NCBI GenBank assembly: GCA_037576195.1
Contig: CM075103.1
Coordinates: 12,338,001-12,402,000 of the forward strand
Length of the DNA: 64,000 bases
DNA from: Phytoseiulus persimilis
Taxonomy: Eukaryota; Arthropoda; Arachnida; Mesostigmata; Phytoseiidae
Reading direction: 5' to 3'
The position numbers and the translations under genes are program-made. A model generated the notes under the pieces. That model worked only from the letters and a program-made list of their open reading frames with translations. It did not search any database and was not told the origin of the DNA. Shown piece after piece: positions 45,280-58,200 of the stretch. Every line of letters begins with the position of its first letter. Within the stretch, counting starts at the first letter, position 1.

Positions 45280-47690
45280 CTTCCCGAGGCGGAGCCCAAC
45301 GAGGCTATTTCAGAGCTCCACGAGCCTCGTCCTCGATTCGTCCCGTGGTTCTCGATTTGGTTACTATCAAGGGGTGCGAGTTCGCAATCAAGAAGCTGAC
45401 CCTGGATCAGTTCAAGGACCTCCCCAGCCTGGCCTTCGCTTCTTGAGCCTCCTTCAAGAACTTGCGTGGATAAGGCTCAACATGTTGGACGAAGAACCCC
45501 GCATAGAGATCGACAAGCTTGGAGAGGAACAGTATGCTCATGGTAGTGAAGATGCTGCGCTGTACGCAAACAAAACAGCACGTCGGTAAGATTCTTTCCC
45601 CGCGGAAGTCGTGATTCTTGTCCAGTGGAACGCTCGTAGTGGACGAAGCCGGCGGGGCGATCGTTAAGGACGCGGCTGACGGCAGAACAGCAGGCGACGT
45701 TGCCCAAACTGTTCGGATGTGTCTGTCCTCGGCGAAGACACGTGGGCGGAATCGGGTAGTCGCCCGCTCACTAAGTTCAACGTGAGGAGTTCTCGCGTCG
45801 GTTATGATGGTTCATTGTCCAAGTTCTCGTCTGGTCGAGTCGTGGAACTTAATGGCACTCAACTCGGAGCAAAGGTCTCAGCTTCCCGCATCTCCGACGG
45901 GGTCCTGTAGAAATATTCGTTCATCGAAGCGCTGTTTCCAAACACGGCATCCTCGAGCCCAGATACGAACGCGCGCTGCTCGGCTTGCGAGGTCTTCCTT
46001 GTATGGAAATTTCAGAAGAACAAAGTTTGGTCGAGAAAACCGCGTCGGGCCGTTGTGAGGTTGTCGGAGAAAGTTCTCGACTTCAACGATGAATCTGAAC
46101 GTCAGAACCGAGAACTTCGTTCGCTCGTCTGTGTACTTCTAACGATCCCTGCCGGATGGCAAGTCGAAGCTAGTCCCAGACGATTACTTATACCGACCGA
46201 GTTATTCATCGAGGGCCTGAGGACATGCTGGAAAGTTGAAGTCAACCTACCTGTCAAAGTCGGTACCACAACCGAGGTCCCTCTTCAGGAAGCCGTCGGG
46301 AAAGAGTTGTATCGCTTGGTGCGAAACGGTTCGCTGTCCTGCATGATATCCCGGTGATAGCGCTGGAGCGACAGCTACCCCACGAACGTTCCATAAAGTT
46401 CTTCGTCGGTTACGAAACGTAGGTATCCGCCTGCGTTTCGCAAAGTGCCACTTCAACGCCGCATCCGTAAATTATGTTGGTTTCATCGTAGATGAGCATG
46501 GCACTCACGCTGATCCCTCCCGAGTCGAGGCGATCCGGAAACTTCGCGAGTTGAGAAACGCTGCCGGGGCTCGCATTCTCAGGTCTCGTCAACCCATGTG
46601 TGTTGAATTCGTCGATCAGCTAAATCGCTACGCAAACGTCTGCCGTTCAGGTGGTCGGAAGAGGAGTCAGCCGCCATCAAGTCAACCCGTGAGATTCTTG
46701 GCGGTCCTCTGCTGCTGGCACATTATGCTCCCCGACGAACTCCCGTAGTTGCTGCCGATGCGTGTTAGATGGGCATTGGTGGTGTCTTCCTGCAAAGGTA
46801 CTCCGATGGCTCAGGAAGGCTGTGTTTCACATCGCGAAAGCTTTGAGACCGGCGCTGCGTAACCATTTGCGGATCGTGGAGGAAACGCTTGCTCTCATAA
46901 CGATGATGGAACGTCTGAAAAAATTATTTTCGGGCCATCGGTCCATTCTACCAACCGATCTCAAGTCTCTCGTCGCCCTGTTCAAGCCGGGTAGGTTCAC
47001 CTGATAGGTTTCGAATTCGATATCGAGTACGCCCGCACGACTGAATTCGCGTGCGCCGACGCACCATCCAAGCCAATCAAGATTGCAGGACAAGATGCCG
47101 GGGATCCTCAGTTGGAAGTTGTCATCGCTAGCTTGGAGTCAGGACAGGCTGAAATCCTGATCAAGACTCTCCAACTGCTGCTCCCCAAGGCGCGCCGTCT
47201 TGAGCTCGTTGTCGCCATGTAGAGGTATACGCTGATGGCCCGAGTCATGGACCCAGTTTTGAAGGGCAGGAGATCAGGAAACGTTCAGGATCCCGCTCTA
47301 CGACCCTACTCACAACTACGTGACAAACTCTGTAGAACGAAAGGGATCCTTCTCTCCAACGATCGCGTTGTCGTGCCGCCCATCCGGGAATTCGGCGGCT
47401 GAAAACTCTCGCCAGCGTACTGGCCTGAGCTAGCCAATGACGTCGAGAAGCTGGTCAAAAACTGCGAGCACTCCCAGCCAAGACATTCGTCCAGCCAAAA
47501 CCCCAATGCAACCCCCCCCCCCCCCCCCGTGTGCGGCTTCATCAGCTCCGTGGGAGCGTCATCATTTGGATAAGGGAGAGCCGCGGGGAGGCCAGGTGTT
47601 GAAATTGGATTCGACGGTGCTTGCTTGCACCGAAAAATTCTCCGAAGCTGAGAGTTTTTCGTGTCCAGTTTTCGTCGAGATCATTTCAAA
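45280..47690 (+). mobile_element. Ty3/Gypsy LTR retrotransposon fossil
   Basis: A plus-strand series of degraded segments follows Ty3/Gypsy order: a Gag-tail-like part (about 45.35-45.7 kb), a weak protease-like part (about 45.75-46.0), reverse transcriptase (about 46.2-46.75, including a region typical of the RT thumb with IRLRFAKC and VNYVGF), RNase H (about 46.8-47.1), and the start of integrase with its zinc-binding region (about 47.3-47.55). It is broken many times and incapable of function. No long terminal repeats were found on either side, so ends are approximate and the copy is probably old and truncated. No envelope-like part was seen. Confidence 0.75.
47512..47528 (+). repeat. Poly(C) tract, 17 C
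   Basis: This is an uninterrupted C run. Its length may vary between individuals and may be misread in sequencing. Confidence 0.9.
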
Positions 47691-49372
47691 CGAAGAGTAA
47701 TGAGTGTTCTACCTTGTTTCCAGCTTTCCGTTCGAAAAGAGTTTTGGATCGCGAACCTTACATCCCATAACCATGACTCATGTACTCGTTGCCCGTGAGT
47801 AGGGCTGGACGTTCATTTCCGAATTTCCGTGGATTTTCCTCCTCCCGCGAACTTCGGCTTTCTATGGCGAGAACAGTTTTGACGATGAAAGTACGCTGAA
47901 GTTTTTGTGGATGTCCTAAAAATACCCTACTACAGCGTTCCGTGGCATCGAGAGAACCTATTCCTCAGAGAATAAGAAAGAATAAGAGTGATCGGCTGAG
48001 AAATCGGCAGGGCTTTCCGAAGTAGCTCTTGTGTGTCTGAGCGTGCCGATCCACGGCCTACCTCTCGATGTACAACTTACTGTATCGAAACAATCATCTT
48101 TAACTTGTGATACTTGTCCCGTGACATCATACCCTAACCTCTCGTTTGTCGAGAATTTGAAACAAACATGAGTTCTTACTGTTCTGGCGAGTTGCTTGAT
48201 ACGATACATTTTGCTTCCTCCCACTCCCACACCATTCGATTTTGATCTCGGGGCGCCCGTGAATTCTCGACGAAAAACCCGCGATCACGCCCCGAATTGC
48301 CGGCCGAAACGCCGCGATGAACGTCCAGCCCTATCCATGAGATATGAAAATATCAGGTTCAATATATAGGCGGAATGAGAAAGGATATTGGACGTGCCAA
48401 GAGCTCAAAACCTTCAAGACTTCTGAGCTCAAATTTCCGAGAGCAAGGCTCACGTTTGAGGTGAGGGAGCATCGAGGTTCCGCACATTGGCGTCGATCTG
48501 ACGGTGGCTCGCTTGTCCTGGAGCAGAGACATCAGGGATCTAGGCTAGGTTAACAGATTGCATGATGGAAGGATGTTCTCAAAACACGTCCATAGTGCTT
48601 GTTGACTGCAAGAAATGGTAGGAGTCCGATATCAGCAGGAGAAATTGATTCATCACATGAACCAGCTCTGGAAACGTCTTCCTGCAGTTCCGGCCCCAAC
48701 GACCTGGGTCCAGAGGTGCAGTTTCCCTACCGAGCGACATCGCGCTTGATGGCGCAATTCCTCGACAGAACGGCGTGGATTGGAGTTCGGATGGTTACGG
48801 GGGCTCGGCCATTCCTCCACTTGGTACGAGCGACCCCGCACCATCATTCGCAGCCGTCGCACAGCTGGCGTTGAGACAGGAACAACCGCGTGCGTGTGGA
48901 GGTGTCATAGACTATCGTGTCCTTTCGGGACATCGCCCCCGCAGGAAAGACGTCTGAAAGGGGAGGTATTTTAGGGACGCCGCTGCTGAGCCAATTAACT
49001 ATTCGAGGTGTGTCTCTTCATGAGATAACGGTTCTGTCTGAGCCGACTTCGTATTCCTCCCGCCTTGTCATTCCTTGGGGCCAAACAGAATGACCCAACA
49101 AGAATGGCCCTCTCGGAGATATCCAGCTACGTCTGTTCAAACTCGAAGAGGGCCTCGTTCAGAGACAATCATGACTGAACGAGGACATCGAAGATGTGTC
49201 CAAGCACAAACAGGCCGGGGGTCTTGTCGAGCCTCTTCTATCTCTCGGGGAAATGTCTGCATTGCGTGTTTGAACGCCGTGGGATGATCCTCTTGAAGAA
49301 TGGGCGCCGGGCTCATTGATGGTTCCGAGATATAAACTTCTCCGGATTAGAGTTAGATTCCCAAATGTCAGC
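47691..49372. other. Unassigned stretch
   Basis: No gene is recognised. Plus-strand frames of 60-91 codons (for example 48,599-48,874) have no known motif. Confidence 0.35.
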
Positions 49373-50555
49373 TTTTTTTGATGGAAATAATTTATTGCAT
49401 GTAAACTACATAATAGAACTTAGGTCTTCGAGTCTCAGTCTCGACCCACTCAACAGAGCATGATAGCGGGACATCCTTCCCCACAAAACGTGCATATATG
49501 TACATTCGTCGTTTGGTGTGTGGCGTCCGGGGGTGATGCAGAGCTTGTGGTGGTAGTCATGCACCAGGTGACGTGTGATCAAGTATCTTTTTGGGAACAT
49601 CGACTTGCTCCAACTCACTCTGCGTTCCATGATGGGGTCACCCTCCAGGATTTCTCTCGTCTCCGCTACTTTTTGCTCCCACTCATCCATGAAAACCTGT
49701 TGTGCTATCGTCAAGGTCGCCTTCACGTACAGTCTCAAGATTTCGACGAAGGGTGTGTCGATGCCAGATAGTATTTACATATATCTGTTACGACTGCTTC
49801 CGGAGGTTCTGAGGACCCTCTTCATATTTGGGCAGTAAAATTTCCCTAGCGTGATGAAATTTCCCGGAGTTAGGTGATGCCATAGTCTTCCCAACCCGTT
49901 GCCAAGCTTGGGCATTGCTTTGATACTGAACAGTTTCTTTGCTGTCTCGAACGATAGGGGGTAGGGCTCTCCCATTTCGGCGTGCATAGCGGCGACTGTC
50001 TTGCAGCAGACTTCCTCGATATGGTTGGTAAAACAGGTTCCCGTCGTTTGCGGTCGGATGCCTGGGTACTTTGCGCTTGTCACGAACTCGAGTGTTTTTC
50101 CTTTCCATAACATACGATCTCGCTTGCTTAGATGCCCCCTCTCTTCTCAGCTTCATGACCATCGTCTTCTCTGGATTCAATCGCAGCTGCTCCCTTCCGA
50201 GGTGGACTCCGGCAATCTCCAACATCTTCTCCAGTTGGTTCCAGTTCTTATGCATAATCAGGATATCATCAGCGAACATCACGATTGTTCCCGTCCTGAA
50301 TTCGTCCTTTATATTCCGTGGAAGGTCAGCGAGCAGCAAGGAGAATCTCGTGCAGCTCAATGGTTCCCCCTGCGGGGTGCCCCTGTTCTGTACGATATCA
50401 ACTGTTACTCCTCCGCCAACATCTACTGTCAGAGAATATTGGTTGTAGAAGCTTTCCATCACCCTGAGCATTTGTCCGTTGACTCCGGCTCCTCTGAATG
50501 CCTTTATCATTCCTTGACGAGGAGCCAAATCGAACGCTTTTTCACCCTGTGTCAG
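49373..50555 (-). mobile_element. 5'-truncated non-LTR retrotransposon (LINE)
   Basis: Read on the minus strand, the copy begins inside the reverse transcriptase near 50,555 and runs to a short A tail at 49,373-49,379. A poly(A) signal (AATAAA, about 49,386-49,391 on the minus strand) lies just before the tail, as expected for a LINE 3' end. TGTCAG occurs on the plus strand at both flanks (49,366-49,371 and about 50,549-50,554) and could be part of the target duplication, though six bases may match by chance. 5' truncation is the usual fate of LINE copies. Confidence 0.8.
49406..50555 (-). pseudogene. LINE reverse transcriptase, C-terminal part, frameshifted
   Basis: The first segment (from about 50,555, open to 49,788) starts with KAFDLAPRQ, the region around the first catalytic aspartate. 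GTPQGEPLSC and then the FADD catalytic box follow (at about 50,276-50,265, residues 85-88 counting from the methionine at 50,528), then an LNPEKT segment; together these are fingers and palm of a non-LTR reverse transcriptase. The protein then continues in other frames at 50,113-49,775 and 49,738-49,406, the last ending in a C-terminal region (ECTYMHVLWGRMSRYHALLSG) like the cysteine-rich tail of many LINE proteins. At least two frame changes break it. The endonuclease and N-terminal parts are absent. I could not place the clade. Confidence 0.8.
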
Positions 50556-51926
50556 TTTGATACCCTCACTGACTCGAAAGCTTCCACACGTTCATAAGCC
50601 AGGAATACGCAGCCTGCTCTCAGAGCACATGTGAATGAACTCGAAGACAGTCGCGCGATGCATAATTTAGAAACGCAGATCTCTGAGGAGCAATTCGCGG
50701 GCCTCTCCAATTCCACCGCCGGGTTCGAGGGATTTCGAGTCTGGTGGTGACCGAGGTCAGACTGAAGGTCAGATTTCACGATACTAGAGTCGACACCGAA
50801 AATTCATATCCGCTATGGCGACCCAGCAGAATCAAGGTAGGAAACAACGATTCTCAATGGGGTTGCTTCGCTACAGGCCAGAGTTGCCTGATGGGCGAAT
50901 TCGTCCGTGACTGACGTAATTTCGCGAAAAATCCATCGCGTCAAAGAATGGGCTTCGACGCCTCCCCCTCCCCCTGTGAGTCGAATCCACTGACTTACAC
51001 TCTGTTCTCTCTGTTGGCGATGTCATTCGCGTCGTTTTTAATGGGCATTGTCTGGCCGCTCTCCATCGAGACACCTGTTTCGCATTGGTTGCTCTACGCG
51101 GGCTCTGCGAATAGAACCCTCGTCATCTTTGTTTTTCCTTCCTGCAGTCGCGAAAACGCGGAGCTTTCAGCGCGAAAAGCACTCCATAATCGTACTCATT
51201 CCAGGCTCGCAAAGCACTCGTAATCAGGGAGAATAATTTGCGCCACCCACTTCTTTTCAGATTCGTAAACGACGGGCTTCTCAACTTCTTCCCGGCTTCA
51301 TCTCTCTGCTAAATGAGGTACTCCAGTGTTCAAAGATGGCAACACTGACTCGGATCGTATGCTCTCTTCACTATCTCCCGTTGTCCGTACTGTTGATGAT
51401 TCTCGGACGACATTCAAGTGTGTGAAACGGCCTTAAATTGCGCGTGATAATCACATGGGAAGAAGTCTTCAGTTTCGAGCTCTATGACCGTGACAGTTGT
51501 ATGATCTATCTCAGAGAATCAGGTGGGTCTTAGTGTGTTGACATGATGGATCCAGTCGTGATCCTAGAACCTTTCCAGTCCCTCCCGACTGAGCTGGGAA
51601 CCGGCTGAATGACGGGTTCCATAGTTCAGGCTGAACTTCGCGATTTCCGCAAACCACTCTATAGGAGTCTCTATAGGTTCAAAACGTCTCATCTGTTCGA
51701 CGCTGGGTTTGACAAGTTTCCGAACGGCCATCCTCGGGAATCTAAGGCGCTCCGAGCTAAGGGGGGTCGAGGGTGCGGCCCGCACCGGGGGGCGCATCTC
51801 AGGGCACCAGGGGCGGCATTTTCGCTTCTGGCTTCTTCATCGAGGAGCTCTGGTTGATGAGCCATCGCAGAAGTGAGAATGGTGAGCTGAAGGGGAGTCC
51901 ATCACCTGTGGCGAATCGATGAGCTA
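50556..51926. other. Unassigned stretch
   Basis: No gene or repeat is recognised. Frames are short and overlap on both strands. Confidence 0.35.
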
Positions 51927-53009
51927 TTGGGTGGATGCGAAAGCTCTGAACCCCTGATTTCACTCGCTCATGACTCCGCTCCCAGGGGACGCAGGAAGAT
52001 GATAAAGAATGCGAAATGCGCGAAATTTTGTCAGACACAGTCAATTCGAGTCATTATTCAAAAAGCACCGCGCTCACAGGAGCGAAGTTACTGTAAGGGT
52101 CGGAATTCGAGAAATTGCGATTTACGGCTCCGGCGGAACTAAGAACATGCCCCCTGCTCTCTCCCCGGAATCATGAAACTCACATCTTTGCCGCGGCAAA
52201 GCGGAGACATCGGCCCCGGCAGATTCAATCATTCTGCGGTTTCTTGGTGATTTTTTTGCCAATAGAACGGTCTCATGGATGGGATGAGCTCGAATTTCTC
52301 TGGAAACGCTCGGAAACCTCTCGGAATGGTCACTCGTACATAGAATGTTTGGCAAATCTTCCGTCTGGGACGATGAGTTCGTATGCTCTGGCGGAGGGAA
52401 CTTGATGGCTCCATTACAATATGTCATTTCCTCAATGGTGTGGACTACCAAAAGCGACATTGGGAACGGGAGGGAAATTACTCTTCTGTCGGTTGAGCGC
52501 ACGCGATCACTTCTTCGCAAGGCGAACCACGATGAAACGTGCTCATCTGAGAATTCAGAGAGGCTCCCGAGCGTTTCCGGGGAAAATTCAGCTCATCCCA
52601 TCCATGAGACCGTTGAGCCCGCGGAAAAAAAGCACCAGAAAATCCTCAGAGAGTCAAATATTGGGGCACGGGGTCGATATATCCGCTCTGCCGCGGCCGA
52701 AATGCCTAATTCTTCGAAGCCGCTCATTTTCCGACGAGCTTCATCATTCCGGAAAATATGGGGGCCATAATCTTATTTTCGCCGGAACCGTAGAATCGCG
52801 TTTTTTCGAATTTCGACCGTTCCAGTGAACTCGCTCATGTGAGCACGGTGCTCCTTGAATGATGAATATATGGTAATGACAACGCGCTTGACTACATTTG
52901 AAAGCTGACTAAATTCCGCATATACCAATATTAACATCTTTCTGCGACTCCTGGGAGCGGAGTTATGAGCGATTGAAATCAGGGGCCCAGAGCTTTTGCA
53001 TCCACCCAA
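51927..53009. mobile_element. Long-armed palindromic TA-flanked element, family F3
   Basis: The tips are TTGGGTGGATGC at 51,927 and its reverse complement ending at 53,009. TA lies immediately outside each (51,925-51,926 and 53,010-53,011), consistent with a TA target duplication and the Tc1/mariner superfamily. The arms are about 410 and 510 bp long and pair along their length: anchors include AAGCTCTG, CTCCGCTCCCAGG, GGAGC(G/A)..., GCCGCGGCA and AACGGTCTCATGGATGGGATGAGCT (52,268-52,292 against 52,590-52,616). The spacer at about 52,335-52,500 is unique to the family and also preserved in the truncated copy at 12.5-13.1 kb. No transposase is encoded. As RNA or single-stranded DNA it would form a very long hairpin. 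Confidence 0.85.
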
Positions 53010-53011
53010 TA

Positions 53012-54438
53012 TAAAAGGAGATTCGATGGGATTCGACGCGGGCTGAGCGAAGCTTCTCCCACTTCATTCGTCGATTCATTTTCACTGAGGTGAAGTTCAA
53101 CAAGAAATACCAGTGATCGTGAGAAAAGAGGAAGAGTTGCATTGGAACTAATAACGACACATTTCGCAAATTTGACTTGCGATCGCACACTTGACGATCA
53201 ATATAAGCGGCCTAGCGGCTTCGTCAATGGAAGTGAATACCTTCACTCCGCTTTAAGGAGACCTTCCTCTCATCACGATCTCGAACAAGAGACACATTCT
53301 TCAAACTTGGGTGAAGCCTCCGAAATCTCTAACCCAGTACTGTGCTTCGATCGTCGGGTTATCCGAGAACACTGACGCTTGAAAGTGGAGGGAAATGTCT
53401 CGCAAGTCACAAACGATTCTAAATTAAATAATCGCTCTCTCAGGAGATTATACTTGAGAAAAAGTTTCGAATAGGGCGGTGGAAGCCGAATATTTTCGGA
53501 TCGCCTGTGACAGCACGCCAGGAGTGTCAATCTGCAGAGGAGCTGACGCAGTTGATCCTTCGGGAGACTGCCTAGACACATTCTGCGACCGATACGGAAT
53601 TCGCCACGAAACACTCGCCCATATGATCATCGGATGCAATGAATTATGGTACACCAATGATTACCTCGCTGCTCTCCTCGGCCAGTGAGCTGAATGATAC
53701 ATCGTTGAACACGACAAAGCGACTTCTCGTAGCATGGGAACGCAACGAAAAAGGATCCGCTGAGCATGCCTGCGACTGATTTGAAGGGTTGATTTGTAAA
53801 TACACGCATACTTTCCAATAAACAGCGAATCGGTTGAATAGGATCTAACAATCTCAATAGAAACGAGGAAGAGTTCAAAGTCCAGCGGGAAAAACTTCAA
53901 AGAAAATCCTTATGTTGTTCAACGCAGGGAAGGAATGCAATGGGCGAAAGGAGTCTGCTTCAGCATATGCAGTTCATCATGAACCACGGGCTCGAGATTT
54001 GTGTTGCAAACCTGATCGCTTGCTTGCGAACTCCCTTGAAGATGGCGATATGTTCTGCTAGCTCTGACGGATTTTCGTGAGAAATCTCGCGAGCCTCTCC
54101 ATTGAGAACAAGCTGTCTAGTAGCATCGACCTGATGGAAGCGTTACACGAATTTGCTATCTCCAGAGCTCGGAGGATCAGACTGTAGAGTACACTATGTC
54201 GAAGATTCCGTGCACTTTAAATAATATACTGGCAACATTCCGTACCAAAGTTCTGGCATCTTTCTCTCAGATTCGGCTGCACGAGGTCACGCACAAGAGT
54301 TTTTCGGGTCCCCCGGAGGTGGGGGCGGCACTCCGCCTAGCTTCGCCCCTCAACTGAATCTACCTATTCTGTCGAATTTCCTGGCCTGCTTCATTTGGCC
54401 AAGGTATTGAGCTCGTCTTCTGACTTGATCTGTGTTTA
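53012..54438. other. Unassigned stretch
   Basis: No gene is recognised. Short frames only, some overlapping on both strands (for example 53,479-53,688 on plus and 53,273-53,614 on minus). Confidence 0.35.
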
Positions 54439-55265
54439 GACGTAGGTTACGTCATAGCTCACAGCTTTGCATGGAAAGAAAACAGAATCTGGGTATGGAT
54501 ACCGAGTGGGCTCGTAACGAAGGGTACCACCATAGATGGGGTTCAAGAATTCACTCACTCAGGATGACCTTCTGGCAATTACGATTCGAAAAGCGTACTT
54601 GGGCAGCGACAGCTGATCAACGAGAAAAAGTCAAGTGTTCCCCCGCTCCATGGGCTCCGCCGAAACAATCTGCGGTGATCGTCTGCTCGTCGCAAGGAGC
54701 TGCAGCGCCGTGCTCTGTGGTTGCGCGGACCGCGCTGACGTTTTCAGATGGGCAAATTGTTAAGAAACGTTTGAAAATGTGCGTTGAGTATTGGAAAAAA
54801 ATCCGCCTCGATCTGACCTCACTTTCCGGGGTCCATGGAGATGAGTCCGGGGCTCGAGCTGACCATATTTCGGGGCGGAATCTCCTTCGAAGTACGGTCA
54901 GAACGTGATCAGAGCTCTGGGGGAACCGTGACAAAGATCTCGGACGATGTTCTCTCAGTACTAGAGAGGATGGATGTTTGTCCAGTTCCGACAGTTGGCC
55001 TTCGTTCTTTTCAGGGAGACCCCGACAGGCAGAGTTCTCATTTCTTCAATGCTGGAGAATGTAGCCCGTGGCTGACCACGGACGGGGCGAATACGATTCT
55101 ATGATCTTGGAAGTTCTTTGACTCGCATACCCAAAGGTGTCTCAAAACTGTGACTTATGCCACGGCGCTTCCCACGCTGACGCATTCCACGTTGGACTGC
55201 GTCAATCTGTAAATTGAACATCTCCCGGCTTCCTTTCCCATAGTGAATCTGGCTCGCCACCTTCC
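54439..55265 (+). repeat. Dispersed repeat family R1, copy B
   Basis: This copy aligns with 4026-4750 in the same orientation and the same order of blocks, with several indels. It starts at a shared GACGT motif and ends around the shared CCCGGCTT segment. Class and coding capacity are unknown. Confidence 0.6.
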
Positions 55266-58200
55266 ACTGGCCTCCTGTTTCGACTAATTTCACTTCGAAA
55301 ACTTCAGAGTCTTCCTCGATTCTCTGAAGGTCCGTTCAGTCCGTGGTTTGTTCACATGGATGAAGCGTCATTGGGAAAAACAATCGGAACAGACGATTTC
55401 CGATTCCCGTGTGTTTCTCGAATGAGAGCCCCCGTTAAAAACTCCGCTCCGCCATAGAACTTGCGCACAGGAACGTTCCCCGACTTTCCGTTCGCACACA
55501 TTCCCATGGGAACCATTCGCATGAGTGAGAAGCATTCGCATGAGTGATTCCCAAAAAGTATCAAAAATAGTAGCTCTTGTGGGTTCGGCCACTACGATTT
55601 CTGGATGATCAAGAGCTCGTTGAAGGAGCGCCCAGGTGCATGTTTGCAAAGACTTTACTGAGGGGAAGGTTATGCTGGCGTCTGGGACGGACTTCTTGTT
55701 TGTTATTCCAATCACTGGGGACTACTCGAGAGCAGCGTTTCCCGAGATATTTCGAGTCCTGCCCAGGTAGCACTCCCCTTGGGTATGTCACTGAGCCCAC
55801 TGCCCTAGCTCCGACCGCCTTTCGAGACGGTGCCCCTAAGGCTGTGGTTCGACGTGCAAATCTGCACACAACCTGCAGACTATGCTGGCCATTGGGCCAG
55901 TGGGACTCTCGCCTGTGTTTCCCCAACGACCCAGATGTCCTTTTGGATAAGAGGTTGTTCCATGACGGCTCGTTGCTAATCCCCGCCATTTACCGCCGCA
56001 ACTCTCAGGGATTCCAACGGATGTCCGGGTGACGCTTCTGTTGGTATCCTCTAAGAATGATGCCTAAAATCAGCTTGCCGTGTGAATTGGGAATATTTCC
56101 CAGAGAGATTCCCAGGCCTGGTTCAGATCCTTCTTTGAGTCGGAATGTCACACTTTCGGCACTCGCAGCGGGTCCTCCATCGAAACCCACATACGACCGC
56201 ACGACAGCACGGCATGAGCTCATGTCGGATCCGAAGTGAAGTCGTCGGAATCTCGCCGAAGAGGTCACTGAGAAGATTTCGAAGCGCCCGTCGCCGTCCA
56301 AATGTACGGGCTGGTGCTGGAATGTATTTCTCGGATTTCCGTGAACGACGTCGCATCTTAGCATAGAGCCATCGCTGGACATCCCCCTGTTTTTTCAAGC
56401 CCTTGTTCGCAACCTTCCCCAGTTGAGACTTCTAGAACAGTCCATCTCCCGAAAACTTGAGCGTCAAGAGTCGGCGACGTCGGCCCATTGGGGGTGCGGT
56501 ACCCGCTGGGTCAAGTTGAAGCCCGCTTTGCCGGAGAGCAGGGGAAGTTTTCCGCTTGAAATCACGGGATATCGGCAAGATCGACGGTGAGACGGGGCTT
56601 TCACACACAAAGAGGCCGAGGAATGACCAGAGAGAATGAAAACTTCTGGATTATCAAATATACCACGTGGAATCTCCGGAGATTTTGCTTGAATACCCAA
56701 GAAAGAAAATGCTCAAGAGTCATCGAGGGTGATTCATTCACTCGTATCGCTATGACCGTACTACTCGCGTAGTCTGAGGGAGGATATAATTTTTAAAGAA
56801 AAACCAAGATAAAGTGCATTCAGTATTGGATGGTGGGAAACACGCTCATCTAGGATTCTCATGTCATAAGAGCAGCTGAATGATGACAGGAAATACCTAG
56901 AATAGGGCGGGAAACGCGTCAGTCTTTGAGTATCTGGTGCTTCCAGCGATCGAAGAGGCAACTGATACGCGAAGAGTGGGATCTCGGAAGATGACTGCTC
57001 CCGGACCTCCGGCTCGGACCTGGCTTCACTGCAAGTAAATCCCTCTGGGGTCGCTGTCAAATTCGAAACAGGGTGACCGTGAAAGTGCTCTTCGGTAGCA
57101 GAGCTGTTCGAAGTGTATTTCGGGTTTGGGCCCGAGCGTAGCAAAATCGTCGCTCGCACCTATCGGAGATCCACTGCACGCTCGTTGAACACAGAATACA
57201 TCCCAAGAGCTAATTTAAGATCGACGTCAAGGAAGCAGGTGGAAAATGTGAGTGAAGGGAGAGAAGCACCCCGCAAAGTTTACAAGGACCCGCTCTTTTC
57301 AAGCCGGGAACCGAACTATGTCCGACCCGAGAGCCGGAGGGACGAAAAGAAAAGCAATCTTCGCTCCGTCCGGCGAGTTGAGTCCTGGGGCCCTGTTGTG
57401 AGAGGCTCAGGTCGGAGGATTTCTTCTGTTGTTTGAGAATGAAAATACTCTGATTTTGACGTAACAGGCTACCTCCGTTCTCTTCACTGTCACGGTAGCG
57501 GATCCATAACAACAATAGCGTCGACAACAAAACGCTGGACCGCTGTCGAGGACTGGTCCTTACAGGAGTGATCCTGTGGAATTTTTTCGAGGCAGGCCCT
57601 GCTGTCATTGCGAGTGATCGCGCGGTCCGCGGAGCGAACGTAGCGGCTTCTGAAACTCTAAGATCGAATTCGTCGATATTTGTGGAGTTCGCCCTTCAAC
57701 CGATTTCCTCGCGCGGGCTCCATACCCTCGCACGAGAAGAGAAGAGAAATGCATTTTCCAAACATAAAGTTGCGCTCGCTCTGCTCGTAAAACTGTCACT
57801 CCGTTGCTCTGTTCGATGGATCGAGTGAGAACGGAAACTAAGAGGGCTGAATCTTGTTCACGCATCACAGGCGACACCAGCAGACCGACAGCAAACAATT
57901 CATGCGCCCAGAGTTCACTACGTAATATGAAAGTTTTCGAACGATTGGAAGCTATGTGGAGTTGGGAAATTTGCATTTGCTCTCACCTCACGAGAATGTT
58001 GACTTGGGCTGTTCTGTGTTGACATCGGTCCCGAGTCTGGATCCGACTTCTTCAAGCTTGCAAGCAGGAAGACTTCGATGCATTCCTCAGATTTTATTCT
58101 TGTGCGTTTCCGGATTCCGTCCCACCTCGAGAAACGAATCCCGGCTCGTGCTCCGCGCATCCGTAATCAATCAAAACCGTTCCCGGAAAGAATAGATAGC

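Noticed and set aside
43230-48300. LTRs flanking the Gypsy fossil
   Set aside because: I looked for direct repeats with TG...CA ends either side of 45.3-47.7 kb and found none by eye; the neighbouring repeated sequence belongs to the MITE and the mariner.
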